64,000 nucleotides of DNA from Vibrio ponticus. Its GTDB lineage: Bacteria; Pseudomonadota; Gammaproteobacteria; Enterobacterales; Vibrionaceae. Made by a program: the position numbers and the translations under genes. Positions within the stretch are counted from its first letter, which is position 1. Each line of letters begins with the position of its first letter. This document shows positions 20,292 through 27,906 of this stretch, one piece after another. The notes under the pieces are model-generated. The model was not told the DNA's origin and made no database searches. It worked only from the letters and a program-made list of their open reading frames with translations. The stretch lies in the NCBI RefSeq assembly GCF_009938225.1, contig NZ_AP019657.1, positions 1,612,001 to 1,676,000 of the forward strand, given 5' to 3'.

Positions 20292-22217
20292 ATGAGTGAC
20301 AAACCAACGTTACCGCTAGTGCTAGCCGGTCCCATCCTACGTAAAACAACCCAAAATGAACTGGTCTTTTGGCTGGTCACCAGTGAACCGCTGCGAGGGT
20401 CATTTCAACTGTTTGCCGATGCAGACGACAGTTGTATTTTCGAAGGCGCGTTGGATCAGTGTAGGCAAATTGCGGTAGGACAACGTGCTTATGTCGTGCT
20501 TGCCCAATTCAAAGGTGAGTTTCCTGCCAATGTTGCGCTAAGTTACGAATTTATCACTCAACAGGGTCCACTCTCTCAGTTACAACCTGAGTTTTGTTAT
20601 GCTGATGAGGCGCGCCCGACCTTTCGTATTTCAACTCAAGCAGACTACCTACTGCATGGTTCATGTCGTAATCCGCATCATCCAGCTAAAGATGCGCTCG
20701 TTCAGGCAGACCATAAGGTTAGCCAGCAAGCGCTGCAAGACAGACCGGATATGCTACTGATGAGTGGCGACCAGATTTATGCCGATCACGTTGCCGGTCC
20801 CATGCTGGACGCGATACATCAGGTATGTGAGCTGCTCGGCTTAACAGATGAAGCCTTTGAGCAAGCCCCATTTGCCAATAGCCAAACTCTGTATCAACAC
20901 CCATTTTGTTACTATCAACGCGACAAACTGTTACCAAGCTACAGTGACCAAAGCCACTGGCTAAATCGTTTATTACTGCCTAAACACACCCCCATATTTA
21001 GTTCTCGTGAGTGTGAGAACCACTTGATCACACTTAGTGAGTTTATTGCCATGTATCTATTGGTATGGTCGCCATCATTGTGGCGTTGTATCAACATTGA
21101 CCGGCTTGAACACAACGGATTTACTCATGGTGGACAACCATTTGCCGCCACGAACATCAAACATTGGCAACAGGAAAAGCAACACATCGAGCGATTTGTC
21201 GCTGGCTTACCCTCTGCTGCACGCCTGATGGCGCACATTCCAACCTATATGATTTTCGATGATCACGATGTTACTGATGATTGGAATCTTACCGTAGGTT
21301 GGGAAAAAGCCGCCTACGAGAACTCGTTTTCTAAACGCATTATTGGTAATGGCTTAATCGCCTATTGGCTCTGCCAAGGTTGGGGCAATGAACCAGACAA
21401 CTTCCCTGAGGAATTGTGGCACTTATCTGAGCAATTCTTTGCTGAGCCGTACACCTCTTCAGAGCAGGCGAAACACCAAGACAACCTGATCCAGTACTTA
21501 TATAGCTTTGAAAAATGGCACTACACCGTTCATAGCTCACCTAAAGTGGTGGTTTTAGATACCCGCACAAGGCGCTGGCGCTCTGAATCTCGCATGAATA
21601 AACCGTCTGGCTTAATGGACTGGGAAGCGCTGATTGAATTCCAGCAAGAGTTGCTGAATCAAGACAAAGTGATCGTGGTGTCTGCCGCGCCGATGTTTGG
21701 GGTCAAGTTTATCGAGGCGCTACAAAAGAGTATGACGCTGCTTGGGCAACCGCTACTGATTGATGCCGAGAATTGGATGGCTCATCCAGGGAGTGCTAAT
21801 ACGTTATTAAGTATTTTTACCCACACCAAAACACCCAGCAACTTCGTCATTTTGTCTGGTGATGTACATTACTCTTTCGCCTACGACATCAAACTTAGAT
21901 TTAGAAAATCGAGCCCGAATATCTACCAAATCACGTGCAGTGGCTTTAAGAATCAATTTCCCGAGCCATTATTAGGCATCTGCGATCGCATTGACCGCGC
22001 GATATATTCGCCCCGTTCACCGCTTAACTATCTGACCAAACGTAAGCGTTTAAAGGTGTTCAAGCGCGATCCTGACATCCCCGGTTCACGACGCTTGGTC
22101 AACAGCAGCGCAATTGGTGAACTCAAATTGGATAGTCACGGTAAACCCTGTCAAATATCTATTTTAACTGGCGAAGGCGAATCGGTTCACTTCCCACCTA
22201 TTGAACAGGACTTGTGA
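20292..22217 (+). CDS. PhoD-like phosphatase family protein
   Basis: A metallophosphoesterase of the PhoD-like superfamily, about 641 residues. Metal-ligand motifs in order are LHGSCRNPHH, LLMSGDQIYAD, MIFDDHDVTDDW and ILSGDVHYSFAYD. Unlike secreted PhoD there is no Tat or Sec signal peptide, so it is probably cytoplasmic. ATG 20292 is chosen over TTG 20286. It lies between an unknown acidic protein and a TerB-like protein, which suggests a small operon. The substrate (phosphodiester or monoester) is unknown. Confidence 0.85.
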   Translation: MSDKPTLPLVLAGPILRKTTQNELVFWLVTSEPLRGSFQLFADADDSCIFEGALDQCRQIAVGQRAYVVLAQFKGEFPANVALSYEFITQQGPLSQLQPEFCYADEARPTFRISTQADYLLHGSCRNPHHPAKDALVQADHKVSQQALQDRPDMLLMSGDQIYADHVAGPMLDAIHQVCELLGLTDEAFEQAPFANSQTLYQHPFCYYQRDKLLPSYSDQSHWLNRLLLPKHTPIFSSRECENHLITLSEFIAMYLLVWSPSLWRCINIDRLEHNGFTHGGQPFAATNIKHWQQEKQHIERFVAGLPSAARLMAHIPTYMIFDDHDVTDDWNLTVGWEKAAYENSFSKRIIGNGLIAYWLCQGWGNEPDNFPEELWHLSEQFFAEPYTSSEQAKHQDNLIQYLYSFEKWHYTVHSSPKVVVLDTRTRRWRSESRMNKPSGLMDWEALIEFQQELLNQDKVIVVSAAPMFGVKFIEALQKSMTLLGQPLLIDAENWMAHPGSANTLLSIFTHTKTPSNFVILSGDVHYSFAYDIKLRFRKSSPNIYQITCSGFKNQFPEPLLGICDRIDRAIYSPRSPLNYLTKRKRLKVFKRDPDIPGSRRLVNSSAIGELKLDSHGKPCQISILTGEGESVHFPPIEQDL

Positions 22218-22227
22218 TCCAACTCAA

Positions 22228-22734
22228 ATGCCACTATGTATAGAAGTAAAGATAAATTACATAGTGGCAATGCCAATGCTCAACTCAATAACTAAATTGT
22301 TTAAACAGCTACTCGATGGCAGTGACTTAGGTGAACAACACAAGGCGGATCCTAACCTTGCGATTGCTTGCTTATTATGTGAAGTCGCCGACGCAGATCA
22401 TCAACAGGATCAACAAGAAGAGATCGCTAAGCAGCAGTTAATTGGTCGACTGCTCAATCTAGATGCGGCGCAAACTGAGACACTGCTCAATCGCGCGCAG
22501 AACAAAGCCAAAGAAGCGGCTTCGCTGTACGAGTTCACCTCTCAACTGCGTGAACTCAGCCAAGAAACCCGCTATGAGCTGATTAAAGCAATGTGGGAAA
22601 TTGCCCATGCAGACGGTGAGATCGACCCGTTAGAAGACGCGGTCATCCGTAAAACCGCAGAGCTTCTTTACGTTGATCACAGCGAATTTATTCGTGCCAA
22701 ACTCTCGGTAACGGAGAGTTCTAACAAATTGTAA
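22228..22734 (+). CDS. TerB-family protein
   Basis: A helical protein with two TerB-like acidic repeats: ACLLCEVADADHQQD and MWEIAHADGEIDPLED, the latter a typical metal-binding DxD/E pattern. TerB domains occur in tellurite/phage-resistance clusters, but also in isolated proteins of unknown role, which fits here since no other ter gene is nearby. The start is uncertain: ATG 22228, 22270 and 22276 are in frame. A perfect 12-bp inverted repeat ends exactly at ATG 22270. Without the N-terminal extension the protein is about 154 residues. Confidence 0.75.
   Translation: MPLCIEVKINYIVAMPMLNSITKLFKQLLDGSDLGEQHKADPNLAIACLLCEVADADHQQDQQEEIAKQQLIGRLLNLDAAQTETLLNRAQNKAKEAASLYEFTSQLRELSQETRYELIKAMWEIAHADGEIDPLEDAVIRKTAELLYVDHSEFIRAKLSVTESSNKL
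22229..22269 (+). repeat. Perfect inverted repeat at the TerB-like start
   Basis: TGCCACTATGTA (22229-22240) and TACATAGTGGCA (22258-22269), 12 bp each with a 17-nt loop, end at the base before ATG 22270. There is no T-run, so it is not a classical terminator. It could govern translation of the TerB-like gene or 3'-end stability of the PhoD-like transcript. Confidence 0.8.
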
Positions 22735-22762
22735 GCTGGCTCTCGAACCATAGTTAAAGAAA

Positions 22763-22782
22763 AAGCGAGCAGTTGCTCGCTT
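22763..22782. terminator. Bidirectional terminator between convergent genes
   Basis: AAGCGAGCA and TGCTCGCTT around GT, with an A-run on the left and a weaker T-rich stretch on the right. It is best suited to the minus-strand exonuclease gene and may serve both. Confidence 0.7.
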
Positions 22783-22806
22783 GTTCGATGAGGCTCAGTG
22801 CACCAC

Positions 22807-23337
22807 TCAAAACATGGTTAATGCCAGTTTTGCCAGGTTGTAGGCATCGACATAACCTGAATGTTGGCGCCCTTCCCACTCTATATTCTTTGCTTCTTGC
22901 GCCGCTTTATGACCAATACGCTTATCTTTGAGGCGGTTTTGGATACGATACAAAGTCGCTAAGTTAATGTACTCATTAAATGGCATCTCTAACCCTTTAT
23001 CTGCGCACTCTTTGGCTAGCACCAAATCATCACGCCCCCAAGCGGCGTAAATCTTATTGGTGCCACCGAAGTTCTTGATCATCGATTTAAGCACTTCCGC
23101 CAATGGGCGACCTTGCTTCTCAATCTTACGCGGAGTAATGCCTGTCAGTTCCGCGCAAAACAGCGAAACTTCATCATGCTCTGGTCTAACATAATATTGG
23201 GCGCGTTTAACTATTTCACCTTTAACCAGATCGATCTCTGCTAAACCAATTTCTATGATTTCGCCTGTGGTGCCAACACCATTTTCGTTCCAGCAACACA
23301 TTTCTAGATCGAAACAAACTATACGGTTGTGATTCAT
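22807..23337 (-). CDS. DEDDh 3'-5' exonuclease family protein
   Basis: A 176-residue exonuclease of the RNase T/ERI-1-like group. The first acidic pair is in CFDLEMCCW, a second Asp lies in AAWGRDD, and the terminal HSGYVDA supplies the catalytic His and Asp. The domain occupies the whole protein, with no extra helicase or polymerase part. The likely substrate is RNA or short single-stranded nucleic acid; a precise role cannot be assigned. It lies upstream of the convergent TerB-like gene and 79 nt from the stop of the diguanylate cyclase on the same strand. Confidence 0.85.
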   Translation of the reverse strand: MNHNRIVCFDLEMCCWNENGVGTTGEIIEIGLAEIDLVKGEIVKRAQYYVRPEHDEVSLFCAELTGITPRKIEKQGRPLAEVLKSMIKNFGGTNKIYAAWGRDDLVLAKECADKGLEMPFNEYINLATLYRIQNRLKDKRIGHKAAQEAKNIEWEGRQHSGYVDAYNLAKLALTMF

Positions 23338-23416
23338 AACTCGCCCGGTAGGTTGTAACTAAGGGGCAAAATTTTACCGCAAAGCGTTAGCCAACCCAAG
23401 TCTAACCACAATAGAA

Positions 23417-24964
23417 TCATGACTGTTCGTCGACTTCTTGGGCAATTGTGACGCAATTTCGCCCCGCTTCCTTGCTTAAATAGAGCTGCGCATCAGCAAG
23501 TTGCATGATTTGCTCAGCATCTTCATCTTTACGAATTACTGCACCAATGCTCAAAGTGCACGTCACGGCATGTGTACCAATCTGCGTGGTATGGTCACAC
23601 ATCGCTTGGCGAATACCCTCCAAATAGCGACGTAATTCTTCAACATCAACCAGGCTGCTAATAATACAAAACTCATCACCACCAAGACGAACCAAATGAT
23701 CATCAGGGTGCAAATAACGTTTTACGGTATTTGCCACATGCGCAAGCACTTGATCGCCACCAGGGTGACCGTAACTATCGTTAATACTCTTAAACTTATC
23801 AATGTCGAAGCCAGCAAGAGCAAACGGGCGATCCTCTTCAATCGCATTAGCAATTAAGTCATTAAACGCACGTCGGTTATAAATGCCGGTCAGCGCATCG
23901 TGATTAACCATAAATCGTAGTTCTTCTGTACGATCCTCTAATAATGATTCAAGGTGCGACTGCGCTCTAACTTGCAAAAACATGATGTAACTAAGCAATA
24001 GAGCAATAACAAAACCACCGATGGTAATGGCTGAGAGAACAAGTTGATCGTTCACGGTAATGTCTTCAGTCAAACGAAAGCAAATACGCCACTCACGATT
24101 AGGTAATTCAATCTTGGTCGAAATTTCATAGCCCGAGGATTGCTGCCAGTTTTTACTTTCAAACAATACTGGGTCATCTTCCGCATCAAAGCCGAGATCA
24201 ACCACACGCACTTCCAGCTGCGTTTTCGCTGCAGTGCGCGTCATTAAACCATCGAAATAACTTGAAGTGCGAATAACACCAATCACCACCCCAATTAAAT
24301 TTTGATCATTGTTACGGTCAAACACTGGATGGTAAACCAAGATGCCATCTTTTTTAGTGGCTTTGTCATGACCATCTTGTAGCAGGCGGACTTTATCGGA
24401 AACACTGACTTTTTGGTGTGCGCGTATATTATCGAGAATCAATTGAAAACGCATACGGGCATCATAAAAGCCCAGTACCTTTTGGTTTACTGGATTGACA
24501 GGGTAAATATCGCGGGCAACATAAATCGGTTCACCTGCGGGCATGATATAGCCGTAAGTTAACGATTTATCTTTGGGAACCGTATAAAGCTCAAACTCTG
24601 GGTTTTCCTGACGAGCTTGCGCTAAAAATTGTGGAATATCTTTCTTTTCGACTTTTTGCATCCATTGCAAAGTAATCAGGGTATTCGAGTCAGCGATTAC
24701 CTCATTAGCAAAGGTTTGAAACTGCCCCCATTGAGATGGGTCAACAGAATAAAAAAAGTTCGCTCCAGCGCCAATTTGATCTAAATCGTTATCAATAAAT
24801 TCTTTGAGTATTTCGGTTTGTCGTTCCGCTAAACTCTCAAATATGCGTTTGCCGTAGCTGAGCTGCATCTGGTATGAGTAAACCGCAACGAGAAAAGTAA
24901 CGAGCATCGCGACTAAAAATACCAGAGAACTGTACAGCCATTTTTTATCCATTTTCATCTTCAT
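23417..24964 (-). CDS. CHASE-domain diguanylate cyclase
   Basis: An inner-membrane sensor of 515 residues. Membrane helix 1 is at about 9-30, a periplasmic CHASE-type ligand domain follows to about 295 (IGAGANFFYSVD, LQWMQKVEK), membrane helix 2 is at about 302-328, and the GGDEF domain is C-terminal. The active-site GGDEF is intact at 428-432, so c-di-GMP synthesis is expected. The usual RxxD inhibitory site is HPDD here, so product inhibition may be lost. No EAL domain is attached. It starts at ATG 24964 with a weak ribosome site. The signal is unknown. Confidence 0.9.
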   Translation of the reverse strand: MKMKMDKKWLYSSLVFLVAMLVTFLVAVYSYQMQLSYGKRIFESLAERQTEILKEFIDNDLDQIGAGANFFYSVDPSQWGQFQTFANEVIADSNTLITLQWMQKVEKKDIPQFLAQARQENPEFELYTVPKDKSLTYGYIMPAGEPIYVARDIYPVNPVNQKVLGFYDARMRFQLILDNIRAHQKVSVSDKVRLLQDGHDKATKKDGILVYHPVFDRNNDQNLIGVVIGVIRTSSYFDGLMTRTAAKTQLEVRVVDLGFDAEDDPVLFESKNWQQSSGYEISTKIELPNREWRICFRLTEDITVNDQLVLSAITIGGFVIALLLSYIMFLQVRAQSHLESLLEDRTEELRFMVNHDALTGIYNRRAFNDLIANAIEEDRPFALAGFDIDKFKSINDSYGHPGGDQVLAHVANTVKRYLHPDDHLVRLGGDEFCIISSLVDVEELRRYLEGIRQAMCDHTTQIGTHAVTCTLSIGAVIRKDEDAEQIMQLADAQLYLSKEAGRNCVTIAQEVDEQS

Positions 24965-25270
24965 TATATTTATATTTATCGTTTTAACTTCCTATCGTTA
25001 TAGTAACTCCTACCACTTTAGTACTAAAACACCTCGTAGCCATATTTCAGCCAATTTTGCTAATTAACCAAGGTTTTATCGCAGAGTGAGAATTTACTTT
25101 GCCTAAAAAAAAATCAACCAGTGCTGTCTATACTGTTTCTTATACGTTTTGTGCGAGATTCTGCGCTTGAATGTGTTACCATCCACCCCAATTTACTTAT
25201 GATTACTGGCTATTAGCCCAAGTGACGCTTTTAGCAGAACTTGAACTCTAACCTATTAAAGAGAATTGTC
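24965..25270. other. Divergent intergenic region
   Basis: A 306-bp spacer between the diguanylate cyclase and the DUF2760-Hsp70 operon. Besides the sigma-32-like promoter at 25166-25193, I see AT-rich sequence and no gene. Confidence 0.6.
25166..25193 (+). promoter_or_regulatory. Candidate sigma-32 (heat-shock) promoter
   Basis: CTTGAAT, a 13-bp spacer, then CCCCAATT. The E. coli RpoH consensus is CTTGAAA, 13-17 bp, CCCCATnT, so only one base in each element differs. It lies about 75 bp upstream of the DUF2760 start and precedes two Hsp70-type genes. Confidence 0.6.
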
Positions 25271-25903
25271 ATGACGTTCGATTTACAAATGATTCCTCAA
25301 ACGTTCGATATGCTGCACGCAGGTCTTGCTGCATCAAGTGTTCTATTACTTCTTGTCGCGGTGTCGCGCAAATCCAAAGTGATTGAGAAAGTGGTCGAAA
25401 AACCGGTTGAGAAAATCGTTGAGGTTGAAAAACCAGTCGAAAAGATCGTTGAAGTAGAAAAGATTGTTGAAGTTGAAAAAGTGATTGAAAAAGTTGTTGA
25501 AGTTGAATCAAAACTTGCAACAGCAAACACAGATTCAGCGATGCAGCTACTTTCTATCATGCAACAAGAAGCGCGCTTAATTGACTTCCTAAAAGAAGAC
25601 CTGACGTCATTCTCTGATGAAGAAGTTGGCGCTGCGGCTCGCGTTATCCACACTGGCGGTCAAAAAGTACTGGCTGACTACGTAACGCTTGAGCACATTC
25701 GTAACGAAGAAGAAGAAACTCGCATTACAGTTGAAGAAGGTTTCAACCCACAGCAAGTACGCCTAACAGGCAATGTGACTGGTCAAGCTCCGTTTAGCGG
25801 CACGCTAGTACACAAAGGCTGGAAAGCGACTGATATGAAGCTGCCAAAATTGGCTGAAAACTATGACGCTTCTGTAATTGCACCAGCTGAGGTAGAGCTG
25901 TAA
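25271..25903 (+). CDS. DUF2760 protein with membrane anchor and coiled coil
   Basis: A 210-residue protein. One hydrophobic helix (about 14-34) is followed by a highly regular Glu/Lys/Val repeat (about 36-80; units such as VEKIVEVEK) predicted to form a long coiled coil, then the conserved DUF2760 domain (SIMQQEARLIDFLKEDL, FNPQQVRLTGNV). ATG 25271 is used; the frame extends 10 codons upstream. Its stop overlaps the start of the first Hsp70 gene by one base, so the two are translationally coupled. I infer a membrane-tethered partner or adaptor of the two Hsp70 proteins; no function is established. Confidence 0.85.
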   Translation: MTFDLQMIPQTFDMLHAGLAASSVLLLLVAVSRKSKVIEKVVEKPVEKIVEVEKPVEKIVEVEKIVEVEKVIEKVVEVESKLATANTDSAMQLLSIMQQEARLIDFLKEDLTSFSDEEVGAAARVIHTGGQKVLADYVTLEHIRNEEEETRITVEEGFNPQQVRLTGNVTGQAPFSGTLVHKGWKATDMKLPKLAENYDASVIAPAEVEL

Positions 25904-27849
25904 TGGAACACCAACAAACAACTGAATCTGTAGCAACTGAACAGACTCATCCAGCATTTAGCGTTGGTATTGACTTAGGTACCACGCACTGTGTGATGTC
26001 TTTCCTAGACACTCGCAACGAAGACGCGCAAGTTGAAGTGATGGCAATCCCTCAACTCACCGCGCCAGGTACTGTGGAAACTCGCAGCCAACTTGGCTCG
26101 TTCCTATACCAACCACACGAACATGAGATGGACGCATCATCTCGAGTACTGCCTTGGTCAACCGAGCCAAAAGCACTGGTTGGTGCTATTGCTCGTAACC
26201 TCGGTTCTAAAACGCCAATTCGTTTAATCGCGAGTGCGAAATCATGGCTTTGCCATGGTGGTGTCAACCGCCGTGATGCTTTCCTTCCTGCGGGCAGCCC
26301 AGAAGAAGTAGAAAAAGTATCGCCACTACGTGCAACTGAGCTGTACCTAGAGCATCTAACTGCTGCATGGAATCACGCCCACCCAAATGATCCGCTGCAA
26401 GAGCAAGATGTAACTATCACTGTTCCTGCATCATTTGACCCAGCAGCACGCGATTTAACCGCAGAAGCGGCGCGTAATGTTGGTCTTGCGCACCTTACTT
26501 TACTAGAAGAGCCACAAGCGGCACTTTACAACTGGATCGACAACAGCGGCGACAAATGGCGCGAACAAGTTGTCGTCGGTGATATCGTACTTGTAGTCGA
26601 TATCGGTGGTGGTACCACTGACCTTTCTTTGGTTGAAGTAACTGAAGAAGATGGCAATCTAACGCTTAACCGTATTGCAGTAGGTGAACATATCCTACTG
26701 GGCGGTGACAACATGGATCTCGCGCTGGCTTACCGCCTAAAAATGAAACTGGCGCAAGAAGGCAAAGAGCTGCAACCATGGCAAGTTCAAGCGATGACTC
26801 ACGCGTGTCGCGATGCAAAAGAAGCACTGCTTAACGATGCAGAGTTGCAATCAGTGCCAATCGTAGTACCAAGCCGTGGTTCAAAACTGCTTGGCGCAAC
26901 GCTGAAAACTGAGCTAACCCAGCAAGAAGTACAACAAACTCTGGTTGATGGCTTCTTCCCGAAAGTGGCGATCACGGAGCACCCGGTACAACGTAACCGC
27001 GGCGCATTGACGCAAATGGGTCTGCCTTATGCACAAGACGCTGGCATTACTCGTCATATTGCAGCTTTCCTATCTAAGCAAGCTAATGCATTGTCTGTTT
27101 CAGGAAATGGCGACGCTGCACCAGCGCAAGAGTACAACCCATTTGCTGGCATGCCAGGTATGGGTGGTGAAGCGCCATCAGCGGACTTTATCAAACCAAC
27201 AGCGATTCTATTCAACGGTGGTGTGCTTAAGTCAACGTTGCTATCAAACCGCTTAGAAGAAACGATTGGTGAGTGGCTGATTGACGCGGAAGCTGAGCTA
27301 CCAAAACGCCTAACCGGCACTGATTTAGATCTTGCTGTGGCAAGCGGTGCTTCATACTACGGCTCTGTACGTCGTGGACAAGGTGTTCGTATTCGCGGTG
27401 GTATCGCATCAAGCTACTACGTGGGTATTGAAAGCGCGATGCCAGCGATTCCAGGCATGGCACCACCAATGGAAGCGCTTTGTGTGGCACCATTTGGCAT
27501 GGAAGAAGGCTCAAGTGTTGATGTACCAAGCCAAGAGTTTGGTCTTATTATCGGTCAACCGGTTAACTTCCAATTCTTCGGTTCAACAGTACGTCGTGAT
27601 GATCTAGCAGGTACTCACCTTGATTACTGGGCGCCAGAAGAGCTTGAAGAGCTACCTGAGATTCAAGTAACGCTGCCAGTATCCGAAGGTCGCCGTGAAG
27701 GTGAAGTGGTTCCAGTAACCCTAGCCTCTCGTGTAACCGAGCTTGGCACGCTATACCTTGAAGCGATTGCCGCAGACAACGGTCAAAAATGGCACGTTGA
27801 GTTTGACGTCCGCGAAGACGCGAAAAACGACGCAAACGAAGAACAATAA
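25903..27849 (+). CDS. Hsp70-family protein (first)
   Basis: An Hsp70-superfamily ATPase of 648 residues. ATP motifs are intact: phosphate 1 GIDLGTTHC (about 22-30), phosphate 2 DIGGGTTDLS (from D233) and adenosine motif LFNGGVLKSTLL. The C-terminal third is divergent from DnaK's substrate-binding domain and lacks the DnaK-like GGMP tail. It overlaps the DUF2760 gene by one base and is followed 57 nt later by a second Hsp70 gene. An intact ATPase suggests real cycling; substrates and J-protein partners are unknown, and no dnaJ or grpE lies nearby. Confidence 0.88.
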   Translation: MEHQQTTESVATEQTHPAFSVGIDLGTTHCVMSFLDTRNEDAQVEVMAIPQLTAPGTVETRSQLGSFLYQPHEHEMDASSRVLPWSTEPKALVGAIARNLGSKTPIRLIASAKSWLCHGGVNRRDAFLPAGSPEEVEKVSPLRATELYLEHLTAAWNHAHPNDPLQEQDVTITVPASFDPAARDLTAEAARNVGLAHLTLLEEPQAALYNWIDNSGDKWREQVVVGDIVLVVDIGGGTTDLSLVEVTEEDGNLTLNRIAVGEHILLGGDNMDLALAYRLKMKLAQEGKELQPWQVQAMTHACRDAKEALLNDAELQSVPIVVPSRGSKLLGATLKTELTQQEVQQTLVDGFFPKVAITEHPVQRNRGALTQMGLPYAQDAGITRHIAAFLSKQANALSVSGNGDAAPAQEYNPFAGMPGMGGEAPSADFIKPTAILFNGGVLKSTLLSNRLEETIGEWLIDAEAELPKRLTGTDLDLAVASGASYYGSVRRGQGVRIRGGIASSYYVGIESAMPAIPGMAPPMEALCVAPFGMEEGSSVDVPSQEFGLIIGQPVNFQFFGSTVRRDDLAGTHLDYWAPEELEELPEIQVTLPVSEGRREGEVVPVTLASRVTELGTLYLEAIAADNGQKWHVEFDVREDAKNDANEEQ

Positions 27850-27906
27850 AAGACAATCTAACGGCATCCAATCGGGTGCCGTTTTTTGAATACACGAAGG
27901 TTTGTA

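Noticed and set aside
25390..25520. Short DNA tandem repeats of a GTTGAAGTAGAAAAG type
   Set aside because: They encode the coiled-coil repeat of the DUF2760 protein and vary at codon third positions, so they are a protein-level repeat.
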